Positions 1-7,401 of a DNA stretch of 64,000 nucleotides are shown here, in pieces; the stretch's first letter is position 1; the number at the start of each line of letters is the position of its first letter. The notes beneath the pieces are model-generated. The model did not search any database, had not been told where the DNA came from, and worked only from the letters and a program-made list of their open reading frames with translations. Made by a program: the position numbers and the translations under genes. Origin of the DNA: Chloroflexota bacterium (GTDB lineage Bacteria; Chloroflexota; Anaerolineae; JAAYZQ01); contig JAGVRI010000002.1 in the NCBI GenBank assembly GCA_018606645.1, positions 1 through 64,000 on the forward strand, in the 5' to 3' direction.

Positions 1-113
1 AAGAGGTGCAGGGTCTGTTTGCCTACCATCCGGGTCGGAGTGTGGGGGAAGCAGCGCCGGTACAGACCTTCCGCGAGGATGAGTTGACTACCCTGGGGGA
101 ACGCCCCCGGTAA
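1..113 (+). CDS. C-terminal fragment of an unidentified protein
   Basis: An open frame enters from the left edge and ends at TAA 111-113, giving the last 36 residues of a protein whose start lies outside the window. The tail is hydrophilic and has no cysteine motif. It ends 46 bases before the iron-sulfur gene that follows on the same strand, so it is probably the preceding gene of the same operon. The fragment is too short to assign a family; a redox subunit would fit the neighbours, but that is only inference. Confidence 0.5.
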   Translation, partial: EVQGLFAYHPGRSVGEAAPVQTFREDELTTLGERPR

Positions 114-159
114 CATAACAATGGTAATCACTGGGAATGTTCGAACCCTGGAGGTTGGA

Positions 160-843
160 ATGGCTGAATTAGAGATGATCCCGATCTATATCATGGGCAA
201 GCGTTACATTGTGCCCAATACTCTGACCATCATGGGAGCCCTGGAATATGCCGGTTACAAGCTGATCCGGGGAGTTGGTTGCCGGGCTGCTTTCTGTGGA
301 GCCTGTTCCACGGTGTACCGGCTGGAGGGGGATCCTAAACTATATATTGGCCTGGCCTGCGGCACGCTGGTTCAGCCGGGGATGTATTTGACGCAAATCC
401 CCTTCTATCCGGCCGAGCGCGCCCAGTATCGGCTGCATGAGTTGGAGCCGACTTTTGCCACCCTGGTGCGGCTCTATCCCCAGGTGCTCAAATGCCTGGG
501 GTGTGGCACCTGCACCAAGAGTTGTCCCCAGGATCTGAAGGTGAAGGACTATATGGCGGCGGCGATGCGAGGGGATATTGCCCGGGTGGCTGACCTCTCG
601 TTTGACTGCATTATGTGTGGCATGTGCGTCTCGCGCTGTCCGGCCGAGGAGGCCCAACCGAACATCGCCATTCTGTGTCGGCGGCTGTATGGCAAATACC
701 TGGCGCCGAGGGCGCAGCATCTGGCGCAACGGGTGGCCGAGATCGAGGCCGGTCGCTATGACGAGGAACTGGCCAAGATCAAAGCGACTCCCGAGGCCGA
801 GTTGCGCCACATGTACAATACGCGCGATATTGAACCGGAATAG
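160..843 (+). CDS. Iron-sulfur protein with [2Fe-2S] and two [4Fe-4S] clusters (SdhB/FrdB-like electron-transfer subunit)
   Basis: 227 residues. An N-terminal ferredoxin-like domain carries C41, C46, C49 and C67, the spacing of a plant-type [2Fe-2S] cluster. A C-terminal region has two C-x2-C-x2-C-x3-C-P motifs at 112-122 and 150-160, so two [4Fe-4S] clusters are predicted. Succinate dehydrogenase iron-sulfur subunits normally have [2Fe-2S], [4Fe-4S] and [3Fe-4S]; two full four-cysteine sets differ from that. No membrane segment is visible. The start at 160 is preferred over 121 because GGAGG lies 5 bases upstream. The flavoprotein gene follows 47 bases later, so the two probably form a complex passing electrons between the flavin and an unknown partner. 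The substrate cannot be named from sequence. Confidence 0.8.
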   Translation: MAELEMIPIYIMGKRYIVPNTLTIMGALEYAGYKLIRGVGCRAAFCGACSTVYRLEGDPKLYIGLACGTLVQPGMYLTQIPFYPAERAQYRLHELEPTFATLVRLYPQVLKCLGCGTCTKSCPQDLKVKDYMAAAMRGDIARVADLSFDCIMCGMCVSRCPAEEAQPNIAILCRRLYGKYLAPRAQHLAQRVAEIEAGRYDEELAKIKATPEAELRHMYNTRDIEPE

Positions 844-890
844 AGGATAGCAGGGCCTGTTTTGGGGCCTGGATATGCAAGGAGAGAAGC

Positions 891-2510
891 ATGAAGTTGG
901 AAGGATACACACCGAGCATGCGCGAGTCGATCGAGCGGGTGGTGGCCAGTCGGCCGGCCCGGCTGCATGTGGATTATCCCATGTTATCACCGGCGGAAAA
1001 GCAAGAGATTCTGCGCAAGTTCCACCCGGACTATATTCCGGAGGGCATGCGCGAATTGCGGGTGGGGCCGAACAAGGGAGGACGCACCCCCAACGAGTTA
1101 GCGGACTTATTGGAAGGGCACAGTCGGCTGAGCAGTGTGGAACTGGACCTGGAGAAGATTGACCTGGATACCGACGTGTTGATCATTGGTGGGGGAGGGG
1201 CTGGCTCGGCGGCTGCTCTCCTGGCTCGGGAGTACGGGGCCAAGGTGCTGATCGTCACCAAGCTGCGGCACGGCGATGCCAACACGATGATGGCTCAGGG
1301 GGGTATTCAGGCGGCCGATAAGGAGAACGACTCGCCAGTCCAGCACTATCTGGACGTGATCGGTGGCGGGCATTTTACCAATGACCCAGACCTGGTGGAG
1401 GCCCTCGTCCGGGATGCCCCTGAGGTGATCCTCTGGCTGGAGAGCCTGGGGTGCATGTTCGACAAACATCCTGACGGAACGCTGGTCACCATCCACGGGG
1501 GTGGTACTTCACGCAAGCGGATGCATTCGGCTCGCGACTATTCCGGCGCGGAGATCATGCGCACCCTGCGCGATGAGGTCCGTTCCTATCCGGAGGATAT
1601 CACCGTCATTGAATTCGCGCCGGCCATCGAATTGCTGATGGATGACAAGGGGCAGGTCGCCGGCGCCGTGCTCCTGAACCTGGAAACAGAGGAGCACTAT
1701 GTGGTTCGGGCCAAGCAGACGATCATTGCTACCGGTGGCAGTGGCCGGCTGCATTATATGGGCTATGCCTGCACCAATCACTACGGGGCTACCGGAGATG
1801 GTCTGGTGATGGCGTACCGCGTCGGGGCCCGGCTGGCGTTCATTGATACCATGCAATACCACCCCACTGGCGCGGCCTTTCCGGAGCAGATCATCGGCTT
1901 GCTGGTCACCGAGAAGGTGCGGGGCCTGGGGGCGCAGGTGCTCAATGTCCATGGTGAGCAGTTTGTATTCCCCCGGGAAACCCGCGATGTGGAGAGCAGC
2001 GCCATCATCCGCGAGGTGAAGGAACGGGGCAATGGAGTCAAGACCCCCTCCGGATTTGAAGGTGTCTGGCTAGATTCGCCGATGATCGATATCCTCCACG
2101 GCCCTGGCACAGTAGAGAAGGAACTGCCGGCGATGGTCCGCCAATTCCGACGTTTTGGAGTGGACATTGTCAGGGACCCGATACTCGTCTATCCCACGCT
2201 CCATTACCAGAATGGCGGGATTGCCATTCGACCCGACTGTACGACTGACATTCCTGGATTGCTGGTGGCGGGTGAGGCTTCGGGCGGGGTCCATGGCCGC
2301 AACCGGCTGATGGGCAATTCGTTGCTGGATGTGTGTGTGTTTGGACGGCGGGCCGGCCGCACCGCCGGGCAGCGATTCCGGGAGGTGCAACTGGGCAAGC
2401 TGACCTTGGCCCACGTCGAAGCATGGGAACGGGAACTGGCGCAAGCTGGTATCGAGACCGAAGTGCAGTCACCGCTCCTTTTGCCTGACTATACCCGGCA
2501 CGGACGGTAA
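891..2510 (+). CDS. FAD-dependent dehydrogenase of the succinate dehydrogenase/fumarate reductase/L-aspartate oxidase family
   Basis: 539 residues. About 90 N-terminal residues of unknown role precede a Rossmann FAD-binding segment (GGGGAGSAAAL near 100-110). The family's HPTG motif and the HGRNRLMGNSL segment, which holds the catalytic arginine and substrate-binding residues, are both present, so oxidation of succinate or reduction of fumarate, or a similar dicarboxylate reaction, is likely. At the position where SdhA/FrdA carry the histidine that binds FAD covalently (H-T-x-x-A-Q-G-G), this protein has N131-T-M-M-A-Q-G-G, so FAD is probably bound non-covalently. AGGAG precedes the ATG by about 7 bases. 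Paired with the iron-sulfur gene upstream; no membrane-anchor subunit is seen, so a soluble complex is likely. Confidence 0.8.
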   Translation: MKLEGYTPSMRESIERVVASRPARLHVDYPMLSPAEKQEILRKFHPDYIPEGMRELRVGPNKGGRTPNELADLLEGHSRLSSVELDLEKIDLDTDVLIIGGGGAGSAAALLAREYGAKVLIVTKLRHGDANTMMAQGGIQAADKENDSPVQHYLDVIGGGHFTNDPDLVEALVRDAPEVILWLESLGCMFDKHPDGTLVTIHGGGTSRKRMHSARDYSGAEIMRTLRDEVRSYPEDITVIEFAPAIELLMDDKGQVAGAVLLNLETEEHYVVRAKQTIIATGGSGRLHYMGYACTNHYGATGDGLVMAYRVGARLAFIDTMQYHPTGAAFPEQIIGLLVTEKVRGLGAQVLNVHGEQFVFPRETRDVESSAIIREVKERGNGVKTPSGFEGVWLDSPMIDILHGPGTVEKELPAMVRQFRRFGVDIVRDPILVYPTLHYQNGGIAIRPDCTTDIPGLLVAGEASGGVHGRNRLMGNSLLDVCVFGRRAGRTAGQRFREVQLGKLTLAHVEAWERELAQAGIETEVQSPLLLPDYTRHGR

Positions 2511-2583
2511 GGAAACGGCCGTTCAGGCTCCGCCACCGGTGCGATGCTCGGACATGGCGCCAGCGGCGGAGCCGTGAGTTTCC
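2511..2583. terminator. Long inverted repeat between convergent genes, probable bidirectional terminator
   Basis: GGAAAC (2511-2516) pairs with GTTTCC (2578-2583), and GGCTCCGCC (2526-2534) pairs with GGCGGAGCC (2565-2573). The structure fills the 89-base gap between the flavoprotein stop and the stop of the convergent BtpA-like gene. No long T-run follows on either side. Confidence 0.55.
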
Positions 2584-2599
2584 CCGGAGAGTTGTCCGC

Positions 2600-3460
2600 T
2601 TATTTCTGTCCCCGTACCTCGCGCACGGCCGCCATGTAGCGCCGTACTCGCGCGATGTCCACCGGGTTTTCCGCAATGCCGCCCACTTTGAGGCTGCTGC
2701 CGACAATGGCCCCATCGGCAAAAGCCAGAAACTCGGCAATGTTATCGGCGGTGGTGCCGCTGCCCATCAGGATCGGCCGCGTGGCTACGGCTTTGGCGCG
2801 GCGTACCTTTTCCAGGGGCGGTGCGTCCCCGGTCATCCGCCCCGAGATAATCAAGGCATCGGCCCGGTAAAACTCGGTCCATTCGATGTGCGTCTCCAGG
2901 TCCAGGCCGGGAAAGGGGACCGAGTGCTTCTTGTCCACATCGGCAAAGAGTTTAATCTGTTCGGCTCCCAGCTCTTTGCGGCGGCGGAGCAGATCGGCCG
3001 CGCAGCCTCGATCCAGGTCCCCAGTGTCCCATAGCCGGGCACCGGTGAGGATGCAGACCCGGATGAAATCCAGCCCGGCGGCGATGGCAATCGCCAACTC
3101 GGCCCGCCAGCCGTTGTGGATCACATTGACTCCCACCGGAACGTCGGCCAGGTCGGCGATCGTGCGTGCGGCTACGGCCTGGGCGGTGATCGCCTCCACC
3201 GAAACCTCGTCCCCCACATAATAGGGCAGGTCCCACATGTTTTCCACAATGAGGCCATCCACTCCGCCTTCCAGCAATGCTTCAGCATCCCGCACAGCAT
3301 GGTCGAGGATGCTCTTCATGCCCCCGCCGGTGTAGCCAGGCGACCCCGGCAAAGGCCATAGATGGACCATGCCGATGATCGGTTTGTCCACCCCGAACAT
3401 CTCGGCCAGAGAGGGCAGGCGGAGGCTGTCCAGACGATCTTTCCACGCTACAGAACCCAT
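2600..3460 (-). CDS. BtpA/SgcQ family protein
   Basis: 286 residues, predicted soluble TIM-barrel protein. The N-terminal KPIIGMVHLWPLPGSP stretch and a run of glycine- and acid-rich strand ends (GGVDGLIVEN, GVNVIHN, LIISGRMTG, LMGSGTTADN) are typical of the BtpA family. In cyanobacteria BtpA affects photosystem I stability; in enterobacteria SgcQ lies in a sugar-catabolism operon. The enzymatic activity is not established. The start at 3460 is chosen over an upstream ATG at 3499 because AAGGAG lies about 8 bases before it. It begins only 5 bases after the PfkB kinase stops, so the two are co-transcribed, and a role in sugar or nucleoside metabolism is more plausible here than photosynthesis. 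Confidence 0.8.
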   Translation of the reverse strand: MGSVAWKDRLDSLRLPSLAEMFGVDKPIIGMVHLWPLPGSPGYTGGGMKSILDHAVRDAEALLEGGVDGLIVENMWDLPYYVGDEVSVEAITAQAVAARTIADLADVPVGVNVIHNGWRAELAIAIAAGLDFIRVCILTGARLWDTGDLDRGCAADLLRRRKELGAEQIKLFADVDKKHSVPFPGLDLETHIEWTEFYRADALIISGRMTGDAPPLEKVRRAKAVATRPILMGSGTTADNIAEFLAFADGAIVGSSLKVGGIAENPVDIARVRRYMAAVREVRGQK

Positions 3461-3465
3461 ACACT

Positions 3466-4482
3466 CTATCTCCTTTTCTGTAATTCTGTCGGTAAGCAAC
3501 CTGCATCCAAAACCCGCTGGATGGACTGGACATAATTCTGCGCGTCAGTGAGTGGTGGCTCTGCCTGGAGCAAGGACGCGATCTGCCGCGCCTGGCTGGC
3601 CGGGACTCCGGCGCCGATGCGGCGTACGGTCATGGCCCCCAAGGCATTGCCCAGCAGGGCGGTACGGTACCAATCCAGGCCGCTCAGGTACCCGGCCAGG
3701 ATGCCGGCGGCGAAACTATCGCCTGCCCCTGTCGAATCGCGTACCTGGACGGCAAAAGCTGGCACTCGCGTCAGTCCGGCGCTATGGCCGATCAGGCATC
3801 CCTCTTGGCCCAGTTTCAAGGCGACCGTCCGGACCCCGATAGCAAGCAACCGAGAGACGCATTCCTCTGGCTCTACTGTGCTGGTCCACTGATGGGCCTC
3901 AGCCAGGTTGAGCAGCAGGATGTCGATCATGGGGAGCATCTCCCTGGCCTCGTTCCGCGTCACCTCAGGCAAGACCATGCCCGCATCCAGCGTCAGGGTC
4001 AGGCCATAGCGACGGGCTATCGCCAGGGCGTGCAAGGCGGCCGTTCGCTGTGGATCGGTCAGCAACGCATACCCGGACAGATGGAAAAGCCGCGCCTGGC
4101 GAAACTCCTGTTCCTGGATCTGATCGGGATCGGTCCATACGTTAGCGCCTCGGTACCCCAGGATGGTGCGTTCTCCATCTGGGGTAACGAGAACCACCAT
4201 CAGACCGGTGATGGTCGCTGCATCTCGTTGCAGACTACTCAGGATCACCCCCGCCTCCTGGAGGGCGTGGAGCGCCTTGATGCCGATCGGATCGGAGCCG
4301 ATGCGGGCGATGAGGCTTACCTTCACTCCGATTTGAGCCAGGACCACCGCCGTATTGGCTGCCGAACCGCCACTGTGAAGCTCGATAGACGAAGCGAAAG
4401 CGTCCTGTCCCTGGGTCGGATAAGAGTCCAGATGGGCAATCAGATCTACATTGACGTCGCCGAGGACGATCACATCGGCCAT
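3466..4482 (-). CDS. PfkB-family carbohydrate/nucleoside kinase
   Basis: 338 residues, the normal length of ribokinase-like kinases. The N-terminal signature GGSAAN (38-43) and the C-terminal signature D249-S-T-G-A-G-D255-S-F are intact; D255 is the predicted catalytic base and the Gly-Ala-Gly turn forms the anion hole. It should transfer phosphate from ATP to a hydroxyl of a sugar or nucleoside; the substrate cannot be deduced. ATG at 4482 has AGGAG 8 bases upstream and a promoter 36-64 bases upstream. First gene of a two-gene unit with the BtpA-family gene. Confidence 0.88.
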   Translation of the reverse strand: MADVIVLGDVNVDLIAHLDSYPTQGQDAFASSIELHSGGSAANTAVVLAQIGVKVSLIARIGSDPIGIKALHALQEAGVILSSLQRDAATITGLMVVLVTPDGERTILGYRGANVWTDPDQIQEQEFRQARLFHLSGYALLTDPQRTAALHALAIARRYGLTLTLDAGMVLPEVTRNEAREMLPMIDILLLNLAEAHQWTSTVEPEECVSRLLAIGVRTVALKLGQEGCLIGHSAGLTRVPAFAVQVRDSTGAGDSFAAGILAGYLSGLDWYRTALLGNALGAMTVRRIGAGVPASQARQIASLLQAEPPLTDAQNYVQSIQRVLDAGCLPTELQKRR

Positions 4483-4517
4483 GAGTTCGGCTCCTCATCT
4501 CCCTCAGTTGCCTGACC

Positions 4518-4546
4518 ATTCTATCATATCTCCGGCTCTTTTTCCA
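4518..4546 (-). promoter_or_regulatory. Predicted promoter of the pfkB-btpA unit
   Basis: On the minus strand: TGGAAA (4546-4541), 17-base spacer, TAGAAT (4523-4518) with a TG one base upstream (extended -10). Matches are 4/6 and 5/6 to the sigma-70 consensus. Confidence 0.55.
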
Positions 4547-4584
4547 TCTGGATTGGGGTGGGCTTACCCTTCGCCGGTTCCTAG

Positions 4585-4615
4585 TTGCCACAACTGTCGC
4601 GTTTTGTGGTATAAT
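4585..4615 (+). promoter_or_regulatory. Predicted promoter of the PDZ protein gene
   Basis: TTGCCA (4585-4590), 19-base spacer, consensus TATAAT (4610-4615) preceded by TGG (extended -10). It is divergent from the pfkB promoter within the same 172-base intergenic region. Confidence 0.65.
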
Positions 4616-4654
4616 AAGAAGGTACGAGTAGAGATGGTTCGGGAGGAAACGGGC

Positions 4655-5194
4655 ATGGAAGAGGAAAAGCGCAAGGTCTATACGATCGTCGCTATCGTGG
4701 CCGTGGCAACTGTCTTGGTGAGCTGCCTGGTGGCGGCTGTAGCCGGGGGAGCGGCTGGATTTCTGGTCGGCCAAAGGCAAGGCAGAGCAGCAGCGGAACG
4801 GGCCCTGGAGAGAAGGATGGAGGAGTGGGTACCCCAGTTGCCTCCCGAGGCGCCAACCCCGGTCCCGCCGATGGAGAGAGAGCCCCTTCTCTTGGTGCAA
4901 GGGGCACTCATTCAAAAGGTGGTGCCCGATAGCCCGGCCGACAAGGCTGGATTGAAAGAGGGCGATATCATTCTTGCTGTGGATGATATCGAGATTGGTC
5001 CGGGCTATCCTCTCTCCAAAGCCATCAACCGCCATCAGCCGAACGACCGGGTGACGATCCGATTCTGGCGGGAGGGCCGTGAGGATACGGTTCGGGTCAC
5101 GCTGGGGGAGAATCCGGACAATCCAGGTCAGGCCTACCTCGGTGTCTATTTTCAGATGGTCGTGCGACCGCGGATTGAGATGCCCGAGGACTAG
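4655..5194 (+). CDS. Membrane-anchored PDZ-domain protein
   Basis: 179 residues. A single hydrophobic segment at about 10-35 acts as signal anchor, followed by a Gln/Arg/Glu-rich stretch, a Pro-rich spacer (about 62-72) and a C-terminal PDZ domain (about 85-179; VVPDSPADKAGLKEGDIILAVDD is the classic core). It resembles the PDZ part of HtrA/DegP, but there is no protease domain. PDZ domains bind C-terminal or exposed hydrophobic peptides, so a scaffold or chaperone-like role at the outer face of the membrane is likely. The start at 4655 has GGGAGG 8 bases upstream; an earlier in-frame ATG would lie upstream of the promoter. It stands alone, with a consensus promoter and an 81-base gap before the glycosyltransferase. 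Confidence 0.8.
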   Translation: MEEEKRKVYTIVAIVAVATVLVSCLVAAVAGGAAGFLVGQRQGRAAAERALERRMEEWVPQLPPEAPTPVPPMEREPLLLVQGALIQKVVPDSPADKAGLKEGDIILAVDDIEIGPGYPLSKAINRHQPNDRVTIRFWREGREDTVRVTLGENPDNPGQAYLGVYFQMVVRPRIEMPED

Positions 5195-5275
5195 GATCGG
5201 GATCGTACGGAATCGCCATATCGACCCCGGTGGCGGGCGGAGGTTGGTGTCCGTGACCGGGACGGCATCACGGCA

Positions 5276-6508
5276 GTGGATACGAACCAGAGAGATCCGT
5301 CCCTGAAACGTTACCAGATCTTGATGATCGCCCCTACCTCTTTTTTCTCCGACTATGGGTGCTCGGTGCGCATCCTGGAAGAAGCGCGGGCGCTACAGAG
5401 GCTGGGCAACCGGATCACGCTGTGCACCTATCGGAACGGCCAGGATATTCCTGGCCTGACCATTCGCCGCACCCCCAGCATCCCATTTCGGGAGCACTAT
5501 GAGGTGGGTTCGTCACCCCACAAGATTGCCTTTGATTTCCTGCTCTTCTGGACGGTCCTGGTCACTGCCTTGCGCCAGCGGCCTGACGTTCTCCACGCCC
5601 ATATGCACGAAGGAGCGTTGATCGGCCTGGTGATCGGCCGCATGTTTCGCATCCCGATGGTCTTTGACTTTCAGGGGAGCCTGACGGCGGAGATGATCGA
5701 TCATAGGTTTCTGCACCGGGACAGCCTGTTCTACCGTCCATTATGTTGGTTAGAGGAGAGGATTGACCGGCTGTCGCCGGCGATCCTGACCAGTTCTCAC
5801 CATGCCCGGGAGTTGCTGCTGAACCGTTTCAGTTGCTCTCCAGCACGGGTTTGGACGGTGAGCGATTGTGTGGATGCCGAGCATTTCTATCCGGCGGAAG
5901 AGAGGGAAAGGACGATCCTGGCCGAACGCCGCGCCCTGCTGGGGATTCCCCCGGATCGCCAGATCGTGGTCTATCTTGGACTCTTGTCCGACTACCAGGG
6001 TACCGATCTGCTGTTGCAGGCGGCGGTTCATCTGCTGCGCCAGAGGGATGACGTCCATTTCTTGATCATGGGGTTTCCCCATGTCGAATACTACCAACAA
6101 CTGGCCTATCAACTGGGCGTGGCCGATCACACTACCTTTACCGGCAAGATCCCGTACCGTCAGGCTCGGGATTTTCTGGCGCTGGGGGACATAGCGGTTG
6201 CCCCGAAATTATCGGCCACCGAGGGCAGTGGCAAGATCCTCAACTATATGGCGATGGGGTTGCCGGTGGTGGCTTTTGATACGCCGGTCAGTCGTGAGTA
6301 TCTGGCCGACGAGGGCATCTATGCCACCCCAGGCGACCCGGTTTCTCTGGCTCAGGCTCTCCTGGTCGGATTGTCCAAGGGGACCGGTTGCGGCTGCGGG
6401 CAGCGGCTGCGACGTACCGCGCTGGAAAAGTATGGCTGGGATAGAGCAGCCGAAAAGATCCTGCAAGCCTACGAGTTCGTTTGCTCTGCGCGCGGAACAG
6501 TGATATAA
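5276..6508 (+). CDS. GT4-family (GT-B fold) glycosyltransferase
   Basis: 410 residues. The N-terminal Rossmann domain begins with an IAPTSFFSDYG segment and contains DVLHAHMHEGAL; the C-terminal nucleotide-sugar domain has the VVYLGLLSDYQGTDLLLQA core and an ATEGSGKILNYMAMGLPVVAFD donor-binding motif. It should transfer a sugar from a nucleotide-sugar donor to a glycan or lipid acceptor at the cytoplasmic face of the membrane. The proposed start is GTG at 5276, with no good ribosome-binding site immediately upstream, so the exact start is uncertain. A polysaccharide-type ABC permease follows, pointing to surface glycan synthesis. Confidence 0.82.
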   Translation: MDTNQRDPSLKRYQILMIAPTSFFSDYGCSVRILEEARALQRLGNRITLCTYRNGQDIPGLTIRRTPSIPFREHYEVGSSPHKIAFDFLLFWTVLVTALRQRPDVLHAHMHEGALIGLVIGRMFRIPMVFDFQGSLTAEMIDHRFLHRDSLFYRPLCWLEERIDRLSPAILTSSHHARELLLNRFSCSPARVWTVSDCVDAEHFYPAEERERTILAERRALLGIPPDRQIVVYLGLLSDYQGTDLLLQAAVHLLRQRDDVHFLIMGFPHVEYYQQLAYQLGVADHTTFTGKIPYRQARDFLALGDIAVAPKLSATEGSGKILNYMAMGLPVVAFDTPVSREYLADEGIYATPGDPVSLAQALLVGLSKGTGCGCGQRLRRTALEKYGWDRAAEKILQAYEFVCSARGTVI

Positions 6509-6509
6509 T
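6481..6509 (+). promoter_or_regulatory. Predicted internal promoter for the ABC permease and hydrolase genes
   Basis: TTGCTC (6481-6486), 17-base spacer, TATAAT (6504-6509) preceded by TGA (extended -10). The -10 box overlaps the stop codon of the glycosyltransferase, so the promoter sits in the end of that gene, about 40 bases before the permease start. Confidence 0.5.
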
Positions 6510-6548
6510 GCGCTGCTCGTTGGCGATCTCTCTGCAAGATGGAGCGTG

Positions 6549-7358
6549 ATGGTCCGTCGTCTGGTCGAACTGTATCGGTATCGAGAGCTGATCAAGAACC
6601 TGGTGATCCGAGATTTGAAAGTCCGGTACAAGAACTCGGTGCTGGGCGTCTTGTGGTCCCTGCTCAACCCGCTTCTCATGACGCTCGTGTTTACCGTCGT
6701 GTTTACCCTGTTGGTGCCAACGGGCAAGCTGCAGCATTTTCCCGTGTTCTTTATGAGCGGGTTTCTACCATGGGCCTTTTTCTCCACATCGGTCATCGCC
6801 GCGACCGGTTCAATTGTGGGCAATGCCCATCTGATCAAAAAGGTGTACTTTCCGCGCGAGATTTTGCCGTTGTCGGTGGTGCTGGCCAACCTGGTAAATT
6901 TCTTGCTGGCGCTCCTGGTCCTGTTTGCCATGCTGGCCGTCTTCCGGATGCGGCTGAACCTGGCGGTGTTGATGTTGCCCCTGATCATCCTGGCCGAGCT
7001 GATATTCGCCCTGGGAATGGCATTCCTCCTTTCGACGGCCAACGTTTTTTATCGGGACACCCAGCACATCCTGGAGATCTTGCTGCAGGCCTGGTTTTTC
7101 TTGACTCCCATCTTTTATCCGATCGATATTCTGCCCAAAAGCCAGAAGTTGTTGGGGTTGACCGTCGATCTTCAGCTATGGCTTCGTCGCCTGAATCCGA
7201 TGGCTTCTCTGGTAGCTTCCTACCAGGATGTCCTGTATTGGGGTTCACCTACTGGCCTGGACTTTTTTCTCAGGACGTTTGTGACCTGCGCGGTCGTTTT
7301 TGTCGTGGGCTATCTGGTGTTTTGCCATTATAGCTCTGTCTTTGGAGAAGAGGCGTAG
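6549..7358 (+). CDS. ABC-2 type permease for polysaccharide/polyol phosphate export (Wzm/TagG-like)
   Basis: 269 residues. The N-terminal amphipathic segment ending in IRDLKVRYKNSVLGVLWSLLNP is the hallmark of the Wzm/TagG/KpsM family, followed by about six membrane segments (near 30-55, 62-85, 105-130, 140-165, 175-195 and 235-260). The family exports lipid-linked O-antigen, teichoic acid or capsule with an ATPase partner (Wzt/TagH). No ATPase gene is present on either side here, so the partner must be encoded elsewhere. ATG 6549 directly follows an in-frame GTG at 6546; GGAG at 6541-6544 serves either. It lies 43 bases before the first of two hydrolase genes. Confidence 0.85.
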   Translation: MVRRLVELYRYRELIKNLVIRDLKVRYKNSVLGVLWSLLNPLLMTLVFTVVFTLLVPTGKLQHFPVFFMSGFLPWAFFSTSVIAATGSIVGNAHLIKKVYFPREILPLSVVLANLVNFLLALLVLFAMLAVFRMRLNLAVLMLPLIILAELIFALGMAFLLSTANVFYRDTQHILEILLQAWFFLTPIFYPIDILPKSQKLLGLTVDLQLWLRRLNPMASLVASYQDVLYWGSPTGLDFFLRTFVTCAVVFVVGYLVFCHYSSVFGEEA

Positions 7359-7401
7359 CCAGCTCGACCGCCTGGAAAACTTATCTGGACAAGGAATCCC
7401 G

